Origin: Fidelibacterota bacterium
GTDB taxonomy: Bacteria; Fidelibacterota; UBA2242
Assembly: GCA_023133185.1 (NCBI GenBank)
Contig: JAGLWX010000255.1
Location: 1-5,985 of the forward strand
Length of the DNA stretch: 5,985 bases
Direction: 5' to 3'
The number at the start of each line of letters is the position of its first letter. Position 1 is the stretch's first letter. Below are positions 1-5,754 of the stretch, piece by piece. The notes below the pieces were generated by a model. It worked only from the letters and a program-made list of their open reading frames with translations. It was not told the DNA's origin and ran no database searches. Both the position numbers and the translations under genes were made by a program.

Positions 1-45
1 ACTATTTTAAACATGTTTCACCTTGATCGATTGGTATAATATAGC

Positions 46-69
46 AAAAAGCGGGAATGAAAACACTCC
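46..69 (-). terminator. possible weak terminator after glcD
   Basis: On the minus strand GGAGTG-TTTT-CATTCC (69-54; five Watson-Crick pairs and one G-T) is followed by CGC and then TTTTT (50-46), 28 bases after the glcD stop. The stem is short and the T run is offset by three bases, so efficiency would be low. It may mark the operon's end. Confidence 0.35.
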
Positions 70-97
70 AGCTCTTGAAATATCGCTGAAAAGCGTT

Positions 98-1525
98 TCA
101 TTTATCGAATATTTTCCCGGGGTTCAAGATGTAGTTAGGGTCAAAGGATTGCTTGATACGCTTCATCAATTCGATGGTTGCCGGTTCCAGCGCCTGGTCA
201 AGAAACTTTTTCCGCTTGTGTCCTATGCCGTGTTCGCCGCTGATGGTTCCGCCGAGTGCAACGGTTTTATCGTACAGATCAAACAAAATTTTAGGCAGGC
301 ACTCATTCCAATCACCGATATCCATCTCCGGTTTCTTTACAATAGTCGCATGTAAATTTCCGTCGCCAGCGTGACCATAGCACGGGATCAGCACATTGTA
401 TTTATTGGAAAGAGTTTTCAATTCGGGTAGTATTTTAGGAATGTTCGCAACGGGAACGACAATATCTTCCAGGCTCTGAACGGGCGAATAAACCATAAAG
501 GCTTCCGCAATATTGCGCCGGATGCTCCAAACTCGTTCCTGGGTCGTGACATTATCAGCCACAAAGACATCGAGAGCGCCGTTTTCGAGACACAGTTCGC
601 CGATAGTTTCATATTCCTTTTCCAGTTGTTCCATATTGTTTCCATCCACTTCGATCAGCAGCATGGCTCCGGCGTCTTCGTGGGGCAGATGTTCATTGAG
701 ATAGCGATACGATGTCCGGAAGGACAATTGATCCATAAATTCTATCGCCGTGGGAATAATCCGTCCATTTGTTAAAATAGTGGGCACCATTTTTATGGCG
801 GCTTCGGCATCCCGGAAGGGAACTAATAAATCGACTTTTTCGGTGGGCAATGGCTGTAGTTTGATTGTGATGCCGGTGAAAATTCCCAGCGTTCCTTCCG
901 ACCCAACCATCAGTTTGATCAGATCGTATCCCACCACGTTTTTTACAATTTTACCGCCTAAGTGAATGATCTCTCCTTCGGGCGTAACAACTTCTAATCC
1001 TATGATATAGCGGTCGGTTACCCCGTACTTCACGGCTTTACCGCCGCCGGCGTTTTCGGCAACATTGCCGCAAATGTAGCAGCTTTCAAGGCTCATCGGA
1101 TAGCCGGCGAACCAGAGACCGTCGTCTTTCAGTTTATTATTCAGGTCGTTTGTGATCACACCCGGCTCAACGACAGCGATCATATTGTCACGGTCGATAT
1201 CAAGGATATCATTCATCCGCTCAAAAGACATTAGAATTCCGCCGAAAACGGGAACGGCTCCGCCTGATAATCCACTGCCGGCGCCGCGGGGTGTAACCGG
1301 GATTTTTTCACGGTTTGCCAGCTTCATAATTTGGGCAATTTCCCCGGCTGTGCGGGGCTTTACCACAACATCAGGCATATGGGCGTATGCTTTCTCGGTG
1401 ATCTCGTCATGTGAGTAGGGCTCAAGTTTTTCGGGATCGTCATAGATAACGTACCGGGCACCGAGGATTGTTATTAATTCATTAATAATCGTCTGAGTGA
1501 TTGCATTATATATTAATTTAGGCAC
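98..1525 (-). CDS. glcD: FAD-linked 2-hydroxyacid oxidase / D-lactate dehydrogenase subunit (GlcD/LctD type)
   Basis: This 475-aa flavoprotein of the GlcD/D-LDH (VAO) family probably oxidises lactate, glycolate or another 2-hydroxyacid and passes electrons to the EtfAB encoded just upstream. The N-terminal FAD_binding_4 domain (about residues 50-228) shows PRGAGSGLSGG (79-89) and the glycine-rich GNVAENAGGG and VGSEGTLG stretches. The C-terminal FAD-oxidase_C domain (about 230-473) has HAGDGNLH (385-392) and SGEHGIG (429-435), which carry metal- and substrate-site histidines in the family. There is no signal peptide or iron-sulfur motif. The reading frame stays open upstream to 1696, but I choose the GTG at 1525: GGAG lies 7 bases before it, it overlaps the etfA stop by 8 bases, and the extra N-terminus would be only antisense-free overlap with etfA. 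Length suits the family. The exact substrate cannot be read from sequence. It is the last gene of the operon in this window. Confidence 0.94.
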   Translation of the reverse strand: MPKLIYNAITQTIINELITILGARYVIYDDPEKLEPYSHDEITEKAYAHMPDVVVKPRTAGEIAQIMKLANREKIPVTPRGAGSGLSGGAVPVFGGILMSFERMNDILDIDRDNMIAVVEPGVITNDLNNKLKDDGLWFAGYPMSLESCYICGNVAENAGGGKAVKYGVTDRYIIGLEVVTPEGEIIHLGGKIVKNVVGYDLIKLMVGSEGTLGIFTGITIKLQPLPTEKVDLLVPFRDAEAAIKMVPTILTNGRIIPTAIEFMDQLSFRTSYRYLNEHLPHEDAGAMLLIEVDGNNMEQLEKEYETIGELCLENGALDVFVADNVTTQERVWSIRRNIAEAFMVYSPVQSLEDIVVPVANIPKILPELKTLSNKYNVLIPCYGHAGDGNLHATIVKKPEMDIGDWNECLPKILFDLYDKTVALGGTISGEHGIGHKRKKFLDQALEPATIELMKRIKQSFDPNYILNPGKIFDK

Positions 1526-2546
1526 CTTGGATCTCCTCTGTTTCTTGTCCTTTTTTGAGGGCTTGCAGCTTCTGTTTGAATAGCGGCAGTATTTCAAAAA
1601 GATCACCGACAATTCCGAAATCAGCGACATGAAAAATCTGGGCTTCCGGATCGTTATTAATCGCGATAATCGTTTCTGACGTTTTAATGCCGGCAAGGTG
1701 TTGAACAGACCCGGAAATTCCGGCGGCGATGTACAATTTTGGACTGACGGTCTTTCCGCTCAATCCAATCTGGTGAGGATAGGTTGCCCATCCCAGATCG
1801 ACGGCATCCCTGGTGGCGCCGACAGCCCCGTTCAATATTGCAGCAATGTCATGAACCATTTTAAAATTATCGTCCTTTTTAAAACCTTTTCCGCCAGCGA
1901 TAATGATTTCCGCATCCTGAATATTGCCGCCCTCTTCCTCGTTCTTCTTGAACTCCAGACGTTTTACCCGGCTTTTCAAACGAACCGGATCGACAGTTTC
2001 ATAAATAACTTCTGCGGTTCTTAAAGAGTCGGATTCAAGCGGTTTATTTGAATGAGGACGGACAGTTGCCATCTGGGGACGATGATTCGGGGTTTTTATT
2101 GTAGCCAGGATGTTTCCCCCGATTGCCGGGCGGGTCTGGATAAGATTCCCCGTCCTGTCTTCAATATCGAGTCCGGTACAGTCTGCGGTCAAGCCGGCAT
2201 TGCATTTGATAGCCAGCGCCGGAGCGACTGTTCGGCCCGTTGTTGTTGCGCTGGCGATGAAAATTTCCGGTTTATATTTATTCACCAGGTCTTCGATTGT
2301 ATTGACATACGGTTCGGGAAGAAAGAATTCCAGTGCGGGATCTTCAACGATGATAATCTTATCAGCGCCCCTGTAAATGAGTTCCCGGATACCGTTTTTG
2401 CCGATCTTTTTTCCCAGGATAATAGCTATTAGATCTACTCCGAGTTTATCAGCAAGCGCCCGCCCGCGTTTTAATAATTCATAGGATACTAATTTAACCT
2501 GTCCCTCTTCCTGTTCTCCTAATATCCAGACATCTTTATACGACAT
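1518..2546 (-). CDS. etfA: electron transfer flavoprotein subunit alpha (EtfA)
   Basis: This 342-aa protein is the alpha subunit of a cytoplasmic electron-transfer flavoprotein, which shuttles electrons between dehydrogenases and other carriers. The N-terminal ETF domain (about 5-190) begins with the usual VWILGEQEEG strand and contains the conserved ASATTTGRTVAPALA segment (98-112). The C-terminal FAD-binding domain (about 208-330) shows AIGATRD-like GAVGATRDAVD (240-250), YPHQIGLSGKTV, and the signature PKLYIAAGISGSVQHLAG (269-286), followed by INNDPEAQIF and ADFGIVGDLFE. Length is typical. Some LDH-linked and other EtfA proteins carry an N-terminal ferredoxin-like domain with cysteine clusters; this one starts directly with the ETF domain. 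ATG at 2546 has GGAG 7 bases upstream and follows the etfB stop by 11 bases. Its last codons contain the ribosome-binding site and GTG start of glcD, which suggests translational coupling. Confidence 0.97.
   Translation of the reverse strand: MSYKDVWILGEQEEGQVKLVSYELLKRGRALADKLGVDLIAIILGKKIGKNGIRELIYRGADKIIIVEDPALEFFLPEPYVNTIEDLVNKYKPEIFIASATTTGRTVAPALAIKCNAGLTADCTGLDIEDRTGNLIQTRPAIGGNILATIKTPNHRPQMATVRPHSNKPLESDSLRTAEVIYETVDPVRLKSRVKRLEFKKNEEEGGNIQDAEIIIAGGKGFKKDDNFKMVHDIAAILNGAVGATRDAVDLGWATYPHQIGLSGKTVSPKLYIAAGISGSVQHLAGIKTSETIIAINNDPEAQIFHVADFGIVGDLFEILPLFKQKLQALKKGQETEEIQGA
1532..1539 (-). promoter_or_regulatory. ribosome-binding site of glcD, inside etfA
   Basis: AGAGGAGA on the minus strand lies 6 bases before the GTG at 1525 (7 counted from GGAG). 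It sits in the final codons of etfA and decides the glcD start against the longer open frame that reaches 1696. Confidence 0.8.
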
Positions 2547-2557
2547 GATGGTTCTCC

Positions 2558-3355
2558 TCAGACAATTTCTTTTTCTTTCAGGAAATCAATTAATCGATCC
2601 ACGGCGCCCTCGATCTCTTTTTCATCATGAGGCTTCAGGAGTTGTCCGTTGCGGGTCACCTGTGGCTTGGAAATTTTAACCACCTGGGTTGGCGAACCTT
2701 TCAGACCAAGATTTTCCGGTTTAGCATCAACATCTACCGGTCCCCAAGTCTGGTTTTCCATTTTTCTGGCGCGTTGCTTGCCTCTGAGCGACGGCAGCCG
2801 CGGATAGTTGATTTCTTTAACCACGGTCAACAGACAGGGCGTTTCGATTTCAAGGATTTCGTAGCCCGTTTCCACCATACGTTCAATGACGATGCTTTTC
2901 TTTTTTACCTCGATGATTTTACTGATGTAAGTGGAAAAAGGGATGTCCAGCCAGGCGGCAATTCCCGGTCCCACCTGTCCTGTGTCGCCGTCGGTTGCGC
3001 GTTCGCCGCATAAGACCAAATCGAATTCACCCATTTTTTTAATAGCTTGTGACAGCACGTAAGATGTCGCCCAGGTATCTGCGCCGGCAAAGGCTTTATT
3101 GCTGAGTAAAATGCCGTCGTCACATCCCATGGCGATAGCCTCTTTAATAGCCGTCATCGCTTTCGGTGGTCCCATGGACAGCGCTAAGATCTCGCCGTCG
3201 TTTTGTTCTTTGAGCCGAACTCCCTCTTCGATGGCGTATAAATCGAGAGGATTGATAATCGGTTCGACCCCATCTCTCACCATAGTGCCGGTAACGGGGT
3301 CCATTTTGACATTGCTGGTTTCGGGAACCTGTTTAATGGGAACAATGACTTTCAA
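2558..3355 (-). CDS. etfB: electron transfer flavoprotein subunit beta (EtfB)
   Basis: This 265-aa protein is the beta subunit partner of EtfA. It opens with the family's KVIVPIKQVPETSNVK strand, followed by NPLDLYAIEEGVRLKE (35-50), which is typical of EtfB. CGERATDGDTGQVGP (116-130) is the adenine-nucleotide-binding loop. Plain housekeeping Etfs (mitochondrial type) usually have a DDD-type motif here and bind AMP, whereas DGDT-QVGP resembles Etfs with a second FAD that can bifurcate electrons. EINYPRLPSLRGKQRARK (181-198) is the recognition-loop region that docks Etf on its dehydrogenase. The start is TTG at 3355, backed by AAAGGAGT ending 5 bases upstream and by the family's N-terminal sequence; no ATG lies nearby. 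It is first in the etfB-etfA-glcD operon. Its first 35 codons and leader are repeated at 4749-4876 beyond the fic gene, so its present upstream region looks newly acquired. Confidence 0.97.
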   Translation of the reverse strand: MKVIVPIKQVPETSNVKMDPVTGTMVRDGVEPIINPLDLYAIEEGVRLKEQNDGEILALSMGPPKAMTAIKEAIAMGCDDGILLSNKAFAGADTWATSYVLSQAIKKMGEFDLVLCGERATDGDTGQVGPGIAAWLDIPFSTYISKIIEVKKKSIVIERMVETGYEILEIETPCLLTVVKEINYPRLPSLRGKQRARKMENQTWGPVDVDAKPENLGLKGSPTQVVKISKPQVTRNGQLLKPHDEKEIEGAVDRLIDFLKEKEIV

Positions 3356-3378
3356 GATTTACTCCTTTATCTGTAAAA
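3251..3378 (-). repeat. direct repeat, copy A: leader and first 35 codons of intact etfB
   Basis: This segment matches 4749-4876 base for base at a constant offset of 1498, with no gaps. I count six differences: 3272, 3277, 3341-3345 region (one C/T), 3356, 3368 and 3373. Similarity stops sharply at 3251 inside etfB and fades after about 3378 upstream of it. This copy runs on into the full etfB gene. Together with copy B it brackets the fic gene, the pattern expected for an insertion with long target duplication. Confidence 0.92.
3361..3368 (-). promoter_or_regulatory. ribosome-binding site fixing the TTG start of etfB
   Basis: AAAGGAGT on the minus strand ends 5 bases before TTG at 3355. 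The same site, with one change, is present in the duplicated leader at 4859-4866 before the truncated etfB copy. This supports TTG as the true start in both. Confidence 0.8.
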
Positions 3379-3436
3379 TATATTTTTAGTATTTATTTAG
3401 GATTCGGTTATTCGTGACATTATTATTTCCATATCC

Positions 3437-3567
3437 TGCACAATATCTGTGCACTTAATAATAAACGCATACAATTTTTATGTATTCTTGTGCATACTTT
3501 GATTTATATGCACTCTCTTTGTGCATATCTCGTACAACTTGCACAACATTATCATTAATTTGTGCGC
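3437..3567. repeat. cluster of TGCAC/GTGCA motifs between fic and etfB
   Basis: TGCAC or its complement GTGCA occurs at 3437, 3449, 3490, 3509, 3521 and 3540, with a partial copy (GTGC) at 3562. Orientations alternate, giving three short inverted repeats: TGCACA-5-TGTGCA (3437-3453), GTGCATA-10-TATGCAC (3490-3513) and TATGCAC-7-GTGCATA (3507-3527). The next bases toward etfB hold its leader. These could be operator sites for a dimeric regulator of etfB, or small RNA hairpins after fic. No T-rich tract follows any of them in the way a classical terminator would need. The repeat itself is certain; a function is not. Confidence 0.55.
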
Positions 3568-3570
3568 TCC

Positions 3571-4638
3571 TTATCCTGCTGATAAAATTTCATACAATTT
3601 TTTATTTAAATAAAGTATTTCATTTCCAATTTTCTTTGGCTCCAAAATTCCAATCTCGTGCAGTTTGTTCAAATATTTACTTGCTGTATTTCGTGAAGCA
3701 ATTTTAGATTCAACAAGGAGGCCAATTTTAGAATAAGGTTGAGAAAAGATTAACTCGATCAACTCGTATGAATATATATCTTTTGCCTTATCTTTTACTT
3801 GTTTTACTACTTCATTAAAATAATTGTAAATTGCATTTATTTTTTCCAGAGTGAATTTGGAAGTTTGATTAACAGCTTCCAAAATAAACAAAATCCAGGA
3901 TTCCCAATTACCGTTTTCTGTAACATCTCTCAATAACCTGTAATATTCACTTTTATATTCAAGGATATATTTTGAAATATAGAGAATCGGTAAATCCAAC
4001 AAACCTTTTTTGGTTAAATAAAGCACATTTAAAATTCTTCCGGTTCTTCCGTTGCCATCGCTGAAAGGGTGGATGGATTCGAATTGATAGTGAAGAATTA
4101 CCATCGCAATAAGTGGATCAACTGAATTATTTTGAGCAAATTTTATAAAATTCGAAAGTTTTTCTTTGAGAATCTTCCCGGGTTGTGGCGGGGTGTACAC
4201 TGTAGAAAAATCATTGCCAATCCGAACCTGAGCATCACGAACAGCTTCCTGCTTGAGTGTTATTGTCTGGAATATTTTTACAATCCAATCTAATTTCCAT
4301 TGTTTCGGTGATTGAAATGCCTGCCAAAGCGCTTGGCGATAACGCAAAACTTCTTTTGTTGCAGCCGGGAAGTTTTGTTTATTTGAAGTAAAAGCTGTAA
4401 AAAGGATATCTGCTTCGGTGTTAATATTCTCAATAATTGAACTGTCGCGGGCTTCCTGCAGAACAAGGGTATTAATTAGCATTTCCGGTTTGGGAATAAC
4501 CGGCATTCTACCTTTGAGTTCCGCAAGAGAAGCTCTGGCCTCTGATAATTTTTTATAGACTTTTACTGTTTCAAATTTTTCGCTTTCAGGCGGAAGCAAC
4601 GGTAAATCATTATACGGTTTATTTAGTTGGAAATTCAT
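3571..4638 (-). CDS. Fic family protein, class II, probable AMP-transferase with C-terminal winged helix
   Basis: This 355-aa Fic-domain protein probably transfers AMP from ATP to a hydroxyl group on a target protein in the cytoplasm. The core motif HPFSDGNGRTGR (190-201) is complete, including catalytic His190, the Asp that holds the metal, and both arginines. The flap region VRIGNDFSTVYTPPQP (138-153) is also typical. An N-terminal inhibitory helix is visible: Ser66-xxx-Glu70-Asn71 in ARDSSIIENI fits the [ST]xxxE[GN] motif, which makes this class II (self-inhibited, needing no separate antitoxin). Residues about 288-350 look like a winged helix-turn-helix (SKIGLLVESKIASRNTASKY), as in SoFic-like proteins. 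ATG at 4638 is preferred over GTG at 4641 because GGGG lies 6 bases before it. Its target is unknown. Parts are AT-rich (12 G+C of 60 at 3781-3840) against neighbouring etfA (33 of 60 at 2161-2220). It lies between two copies of the etfB 5' end, so it is probably an acquired gene. Confidence 0.94.
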   Translation of the reverse strand: MNFQLNKPYNDLPLLPPESEKFETVKVYKKLSEARASLAELKGRMPVIPKPEMLINTLVLQEARDSSIIENINTEADILFTAFTSNKQNFPAATKEVLRYRQALWQAFQSPKQWKLDWIVKIFQTITLKQEAVRDAQVRIGNDFSTVYTPPQPGKILKEKLSNFIKFAQNNSVDPLIAMVILHYQFESIHPFSDGNGRTGRILNVLYLTKKGLLDLPILYISKYILEYKSEYYRLLRDVTENGNWESWILFILEAVNQTSKFTLEKINAIYNYFNEVVKQVKDKAKDIYSYELIELIFSQPYSKIGLLVESKIASRNTASKYLNKLHEIGILEPKKIGNEILYLNKKLYEILSAG

Positions 4639-4642
4639 CACG

Positions 4643-4651
4643 TTCCCCTTT
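4643..4651 (-). promoter_or_regulatory. ribosome-binding site of fic
   Basis: AAGGGGAA on the minus strand precedes GTG-ATG at 4641-4636. The spacing from GGGG is 6 bases to the ATG but only 3 to the GTG, which favours the ATG at 4638. Confidence 0.6.
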
Positions 4652-4694
4652 TTTATTCCGTAGAAATTTTATTCAATAAATTTTTTAAGTCATT

Positions 4695-4853
4695 TTACTG
4701 CCATTCTATTAACATGCAAGTCCGGGGCAATATCCGGGCCGTTAATATATTGATAATCGGTTCGACCCCCTCTCGCACCATAGTGCCGGTAACGGGGTCC
4801 ATTTTGACATTGCTGGTTTCGGGAACCTGTTTAATGGGAATAATGACTTTCAA
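4695..4853 (-). pseudogene. truncated etfB copy (35 EtfB codons plus unrelated tail)
   Basis: TTG at 4853 opens a 52-codon frame. Its first 35 residues match EtfB (KVIIPIKQVPETSNVK and so on, with V5I and D29E as the amino-acid changes I see), and the last 17 (ILTARILPRTCMLIEWQ) are unrelated. It lacks the nucleotide-binding loop, recognition loop and everything else needed for EtfB function. Because the ribosome-binding site survives, it may still be translated as a short peptide; it would stop 56 bases before the fic start. I read it as the stub left when fic-bearing DNA was inserted, not as a working gene. Confidence 0.88.
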
Positions 4854-4876
4854 TATTTACTCCTTAATCTATAAAA
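4749..4876 (-). repeat. direct repeat, copy B: duplicated etfB leader and 5' end
   Basis: This is the second copy of the etfB leader and first 35 codons, upstream of fic. It keeps the Shine-Dalgarno site and TTG start. On its upstream side it joins the 43-aa ORF after only about 15 bases. On its downstream side it breaks off at 4749 into unrelated sequence. It is therefore probably the original upstream half of the etfB locus, while copy A carries the downstream half. Confidence 0.92.
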
Positions 4877-4890
4877 CGTGGTTTGATTGT

Positions 4891-5022
4891 TTATTGTGAA
4901 TTGTTGGGCAGTTTTGACTTCATTGCCTTAATTAATTCTTCGACCTCATTAATCCGGGACCGTATTTTTTCCACAAGCGCCATGTCTTTATCCGGTGTGG
5001 ATTTGTTTTCGGAATGTTCCAT
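4891..5022 (-). CDS. small hypothetical protein, 43 aa, predicted coiled coil
   Basis: ATG at 5022 opens a 43-aa frame with AAAAGGAG upstream (10 bases from GGAG to ATG, slightly long). I do not recognise it. The first 13 residues are polar; residues 14-38 form a charged amphipathic helix with I20, I24, V27, I31, M34 and L38 at heptad spacing, so it may dimerise or bind a partner. There is no membrane segment or signal peptide. The stop lies 37 bases before the TTG of the truncated etfB copy, so before the fic insertion it probably headed the etfB-etfA-glcD operon. It could be a chance ORF, but the ribosome-binding site, strand and coding-like composition argue for a gene. Confidence 0.55.
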   Translation of the reverse strand: MEHSENKSTPDKDMALVEKIRSRINEVEELIKAMKSKLPNNSQ

Positions 5023-5167
5023 AAACAGTATTCTCCTTTTACCGAAGCTGTGTTCATCAGTTCAAAATTCTTTTTGGAAGTTAAAAAACCCCGGTAATCT
5101 ACATAATTTTATATTGAGATAACAGGGCGGGAAACCAATTTTTCCGGTCGATAATTAGACCCAACTT

Positions 5168-5349
5168 GAAAAGGATTTTTTTATCTAACACAGAGGCGCA
5201 GAGAACGCAAAGGTTATTAAAAAATTTCATGTAGTTTGGCGGCAAATAAATTATTTTCATCCGGCAAATGCCGGATTAATAAAAATCTTTATAATTCTCT
5301 GAGTACTTAGTGTACTCTGTGTCTCTGCGTTAACATTTTTTTCCTTTTC
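5168..5349. repeat. 182-bp imperfect inverted-repeat element with CACAGAG-type ends
   Basis: TAACACAGAGGCGCAGAG (5186-5203) pairs with CTCTGTGTCTCTGCGTTA (5315-5332) at 15 of 18 positions, all three mismatches being transitions. Outside these, GAAAAGGA (5168-5175) is mirrored by TCCTTTTC (5342-5349) at nearly the same distance. The middle holds a perfect 7-bp hairpin, ATCCGGC-AAAT-GCCGGAT (5259-5276). There is no ORF. Similar CACAGAG/CTCTGTG repeats are widespread in intergenic regions of many environmental bacteria. It may be a MITE or a transcript hairpin; how it moves, if it does, is unknown. Confidence 0.7.
5259..5276. repeat. 7-bp hairpin inside the CACAGAG element
   Basis: ATCCGGC, loop AAAT, GCCGGAT: a perfect GC-rich stem in an AT-rich setting. 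No T run follows on either strand, so it is not a classical intrinsic terminator. Confidence 0.6.
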
Positions 5350-5359
5350 GAATGGGGGC

Positions 5360-5574
5360 TAATTAGTGTTCGTCCATAAAGTTGAAAAAATTGATTTAAG
5401 AACAAGTTCACCCTGTGAAATAAAATCAAAGATTTTAATTTTGCTTACAAAATTATTTTACAGGAAAACCACCGATGAACGATTTGTGAAGTGGTTGAAA
5501 ATCTGAAATCGTTAATCTTTATTCGATATTCAAAATAATTCTAATATCAAGACTTTATGGACAGACACTAATTA
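5360..5574. mobile_element. MITE-like element or IS remnant with about 23-bp inverted ends
   Basis: The left end TAATTAGTGTTCGTCCATAAAGT (positions 5360-5382) and the right end (5552-5574) are inverted copies matching at 21 of 23 bases; the two mismatches are adjacent (TC against CT). The outermost TAATTA at each side is itself a palindrome, so it may be a 6-bp target duplication around a 203-bp element (5366-5568, GTGT...ACAC) or part of the terminal repeat. About 170 bases lie between the arms, with no ORF of useful size. Ends with 'GTCCATAAAGT' look like insertion-sequence ends, but I cannot assign a family. Best read as a non-autonomous derivative of an IS. Confidence 0.72.
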
Positions 5575-5593
5575 AGGCGCGTTCTCTCGCCTT
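5574..5593. repeat. 6-bp hairpin beside the IS-like element
   Basis: AAGGCG, 8-base loop, CGCCTT at the right border of the 5360-5574 element. It is short and no T run follows on either strand. It could be part of the site the element inserted into. Confidence 0.4.
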
Positions 5594-5754
5594 TCCACTC
5601 CGGCGTTGAGACACTATCATCATTAAAAGGCAGTATCGGCAATCCAAATGATAAATGATCTTCTTTACATTTATAATGTTGGTTTTATTTATATGGCGTA
5701 AGGTGCGAGGCGGGTTCGTTAGGTGTTGATATATTTAATTTACCTCACAAATAA
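5594..5754. other. spacer without recognisable gene
   Basis: This stretch between the IS-like element and the end of the partial gene holds no ORF of useful size, no tRNA-like fold and no convincing terminator. A GTTAGGT heptamer occurs near 5720 but without a partner site. Confidence 0.5.

Noticed and set aside
1526..1696. 57-residue N-terminal extension of glcD starting at 1696
   Set aside because: It lies entirely within etfA, is basic and low-complexity in look, and has no role in the family; the GTG at 1525 has a proper ribosome-binding site.
23..3389. Many plus-strand open frames opposite etfB, etfA and glcD (for example 1698-2024, 2052-2432, 2627-3013)
   Set aside because: They are antisense shadows of genes with clear family motifs, have no recognisable domains and mostly lack ribosome-binding sites.
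3571..4638. Fic as the toxin of a two-gene toxin-antitoxin pair
   Set aside because: The inhibitory [ST]xxxE[GN] motif is inside the protein itself, and no antitoxin-like ORF precedes it; class II fits better.
4692..4719. TTGCAT, 16 bases, TAAAAT as a promoter for fic
   Set aside because: The -35 match is poor (three of six) and such pairs are expected by chance in AT-rich DNA.
4627..4899. Plus-strand open frame across the duplicated etfB leader
   Set aside because: Antisense of the etfB stub; the same shadow frame is seen opposite intact etfB.
4883..5122. Plus-strand 79-codon frame
   Set aside because: Overlaps the minus-strand 43-aa ORF, lacks a convincing ribosome-binding site and shows no known motif.
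5040..5170. TATAAAAT-like box upstream of the 43-aa ORF as the operon promoter
   Set aside because: No -35 at suitable spacing; TTGGTT is 19 bases away. The promoter may be here but cannot be placed.
5715..5730. GTTAGGT heptamer resembling an integron attC core site
   Set aside because: No matching RYYYAAC partner or paired arms nearby, and no integrase.
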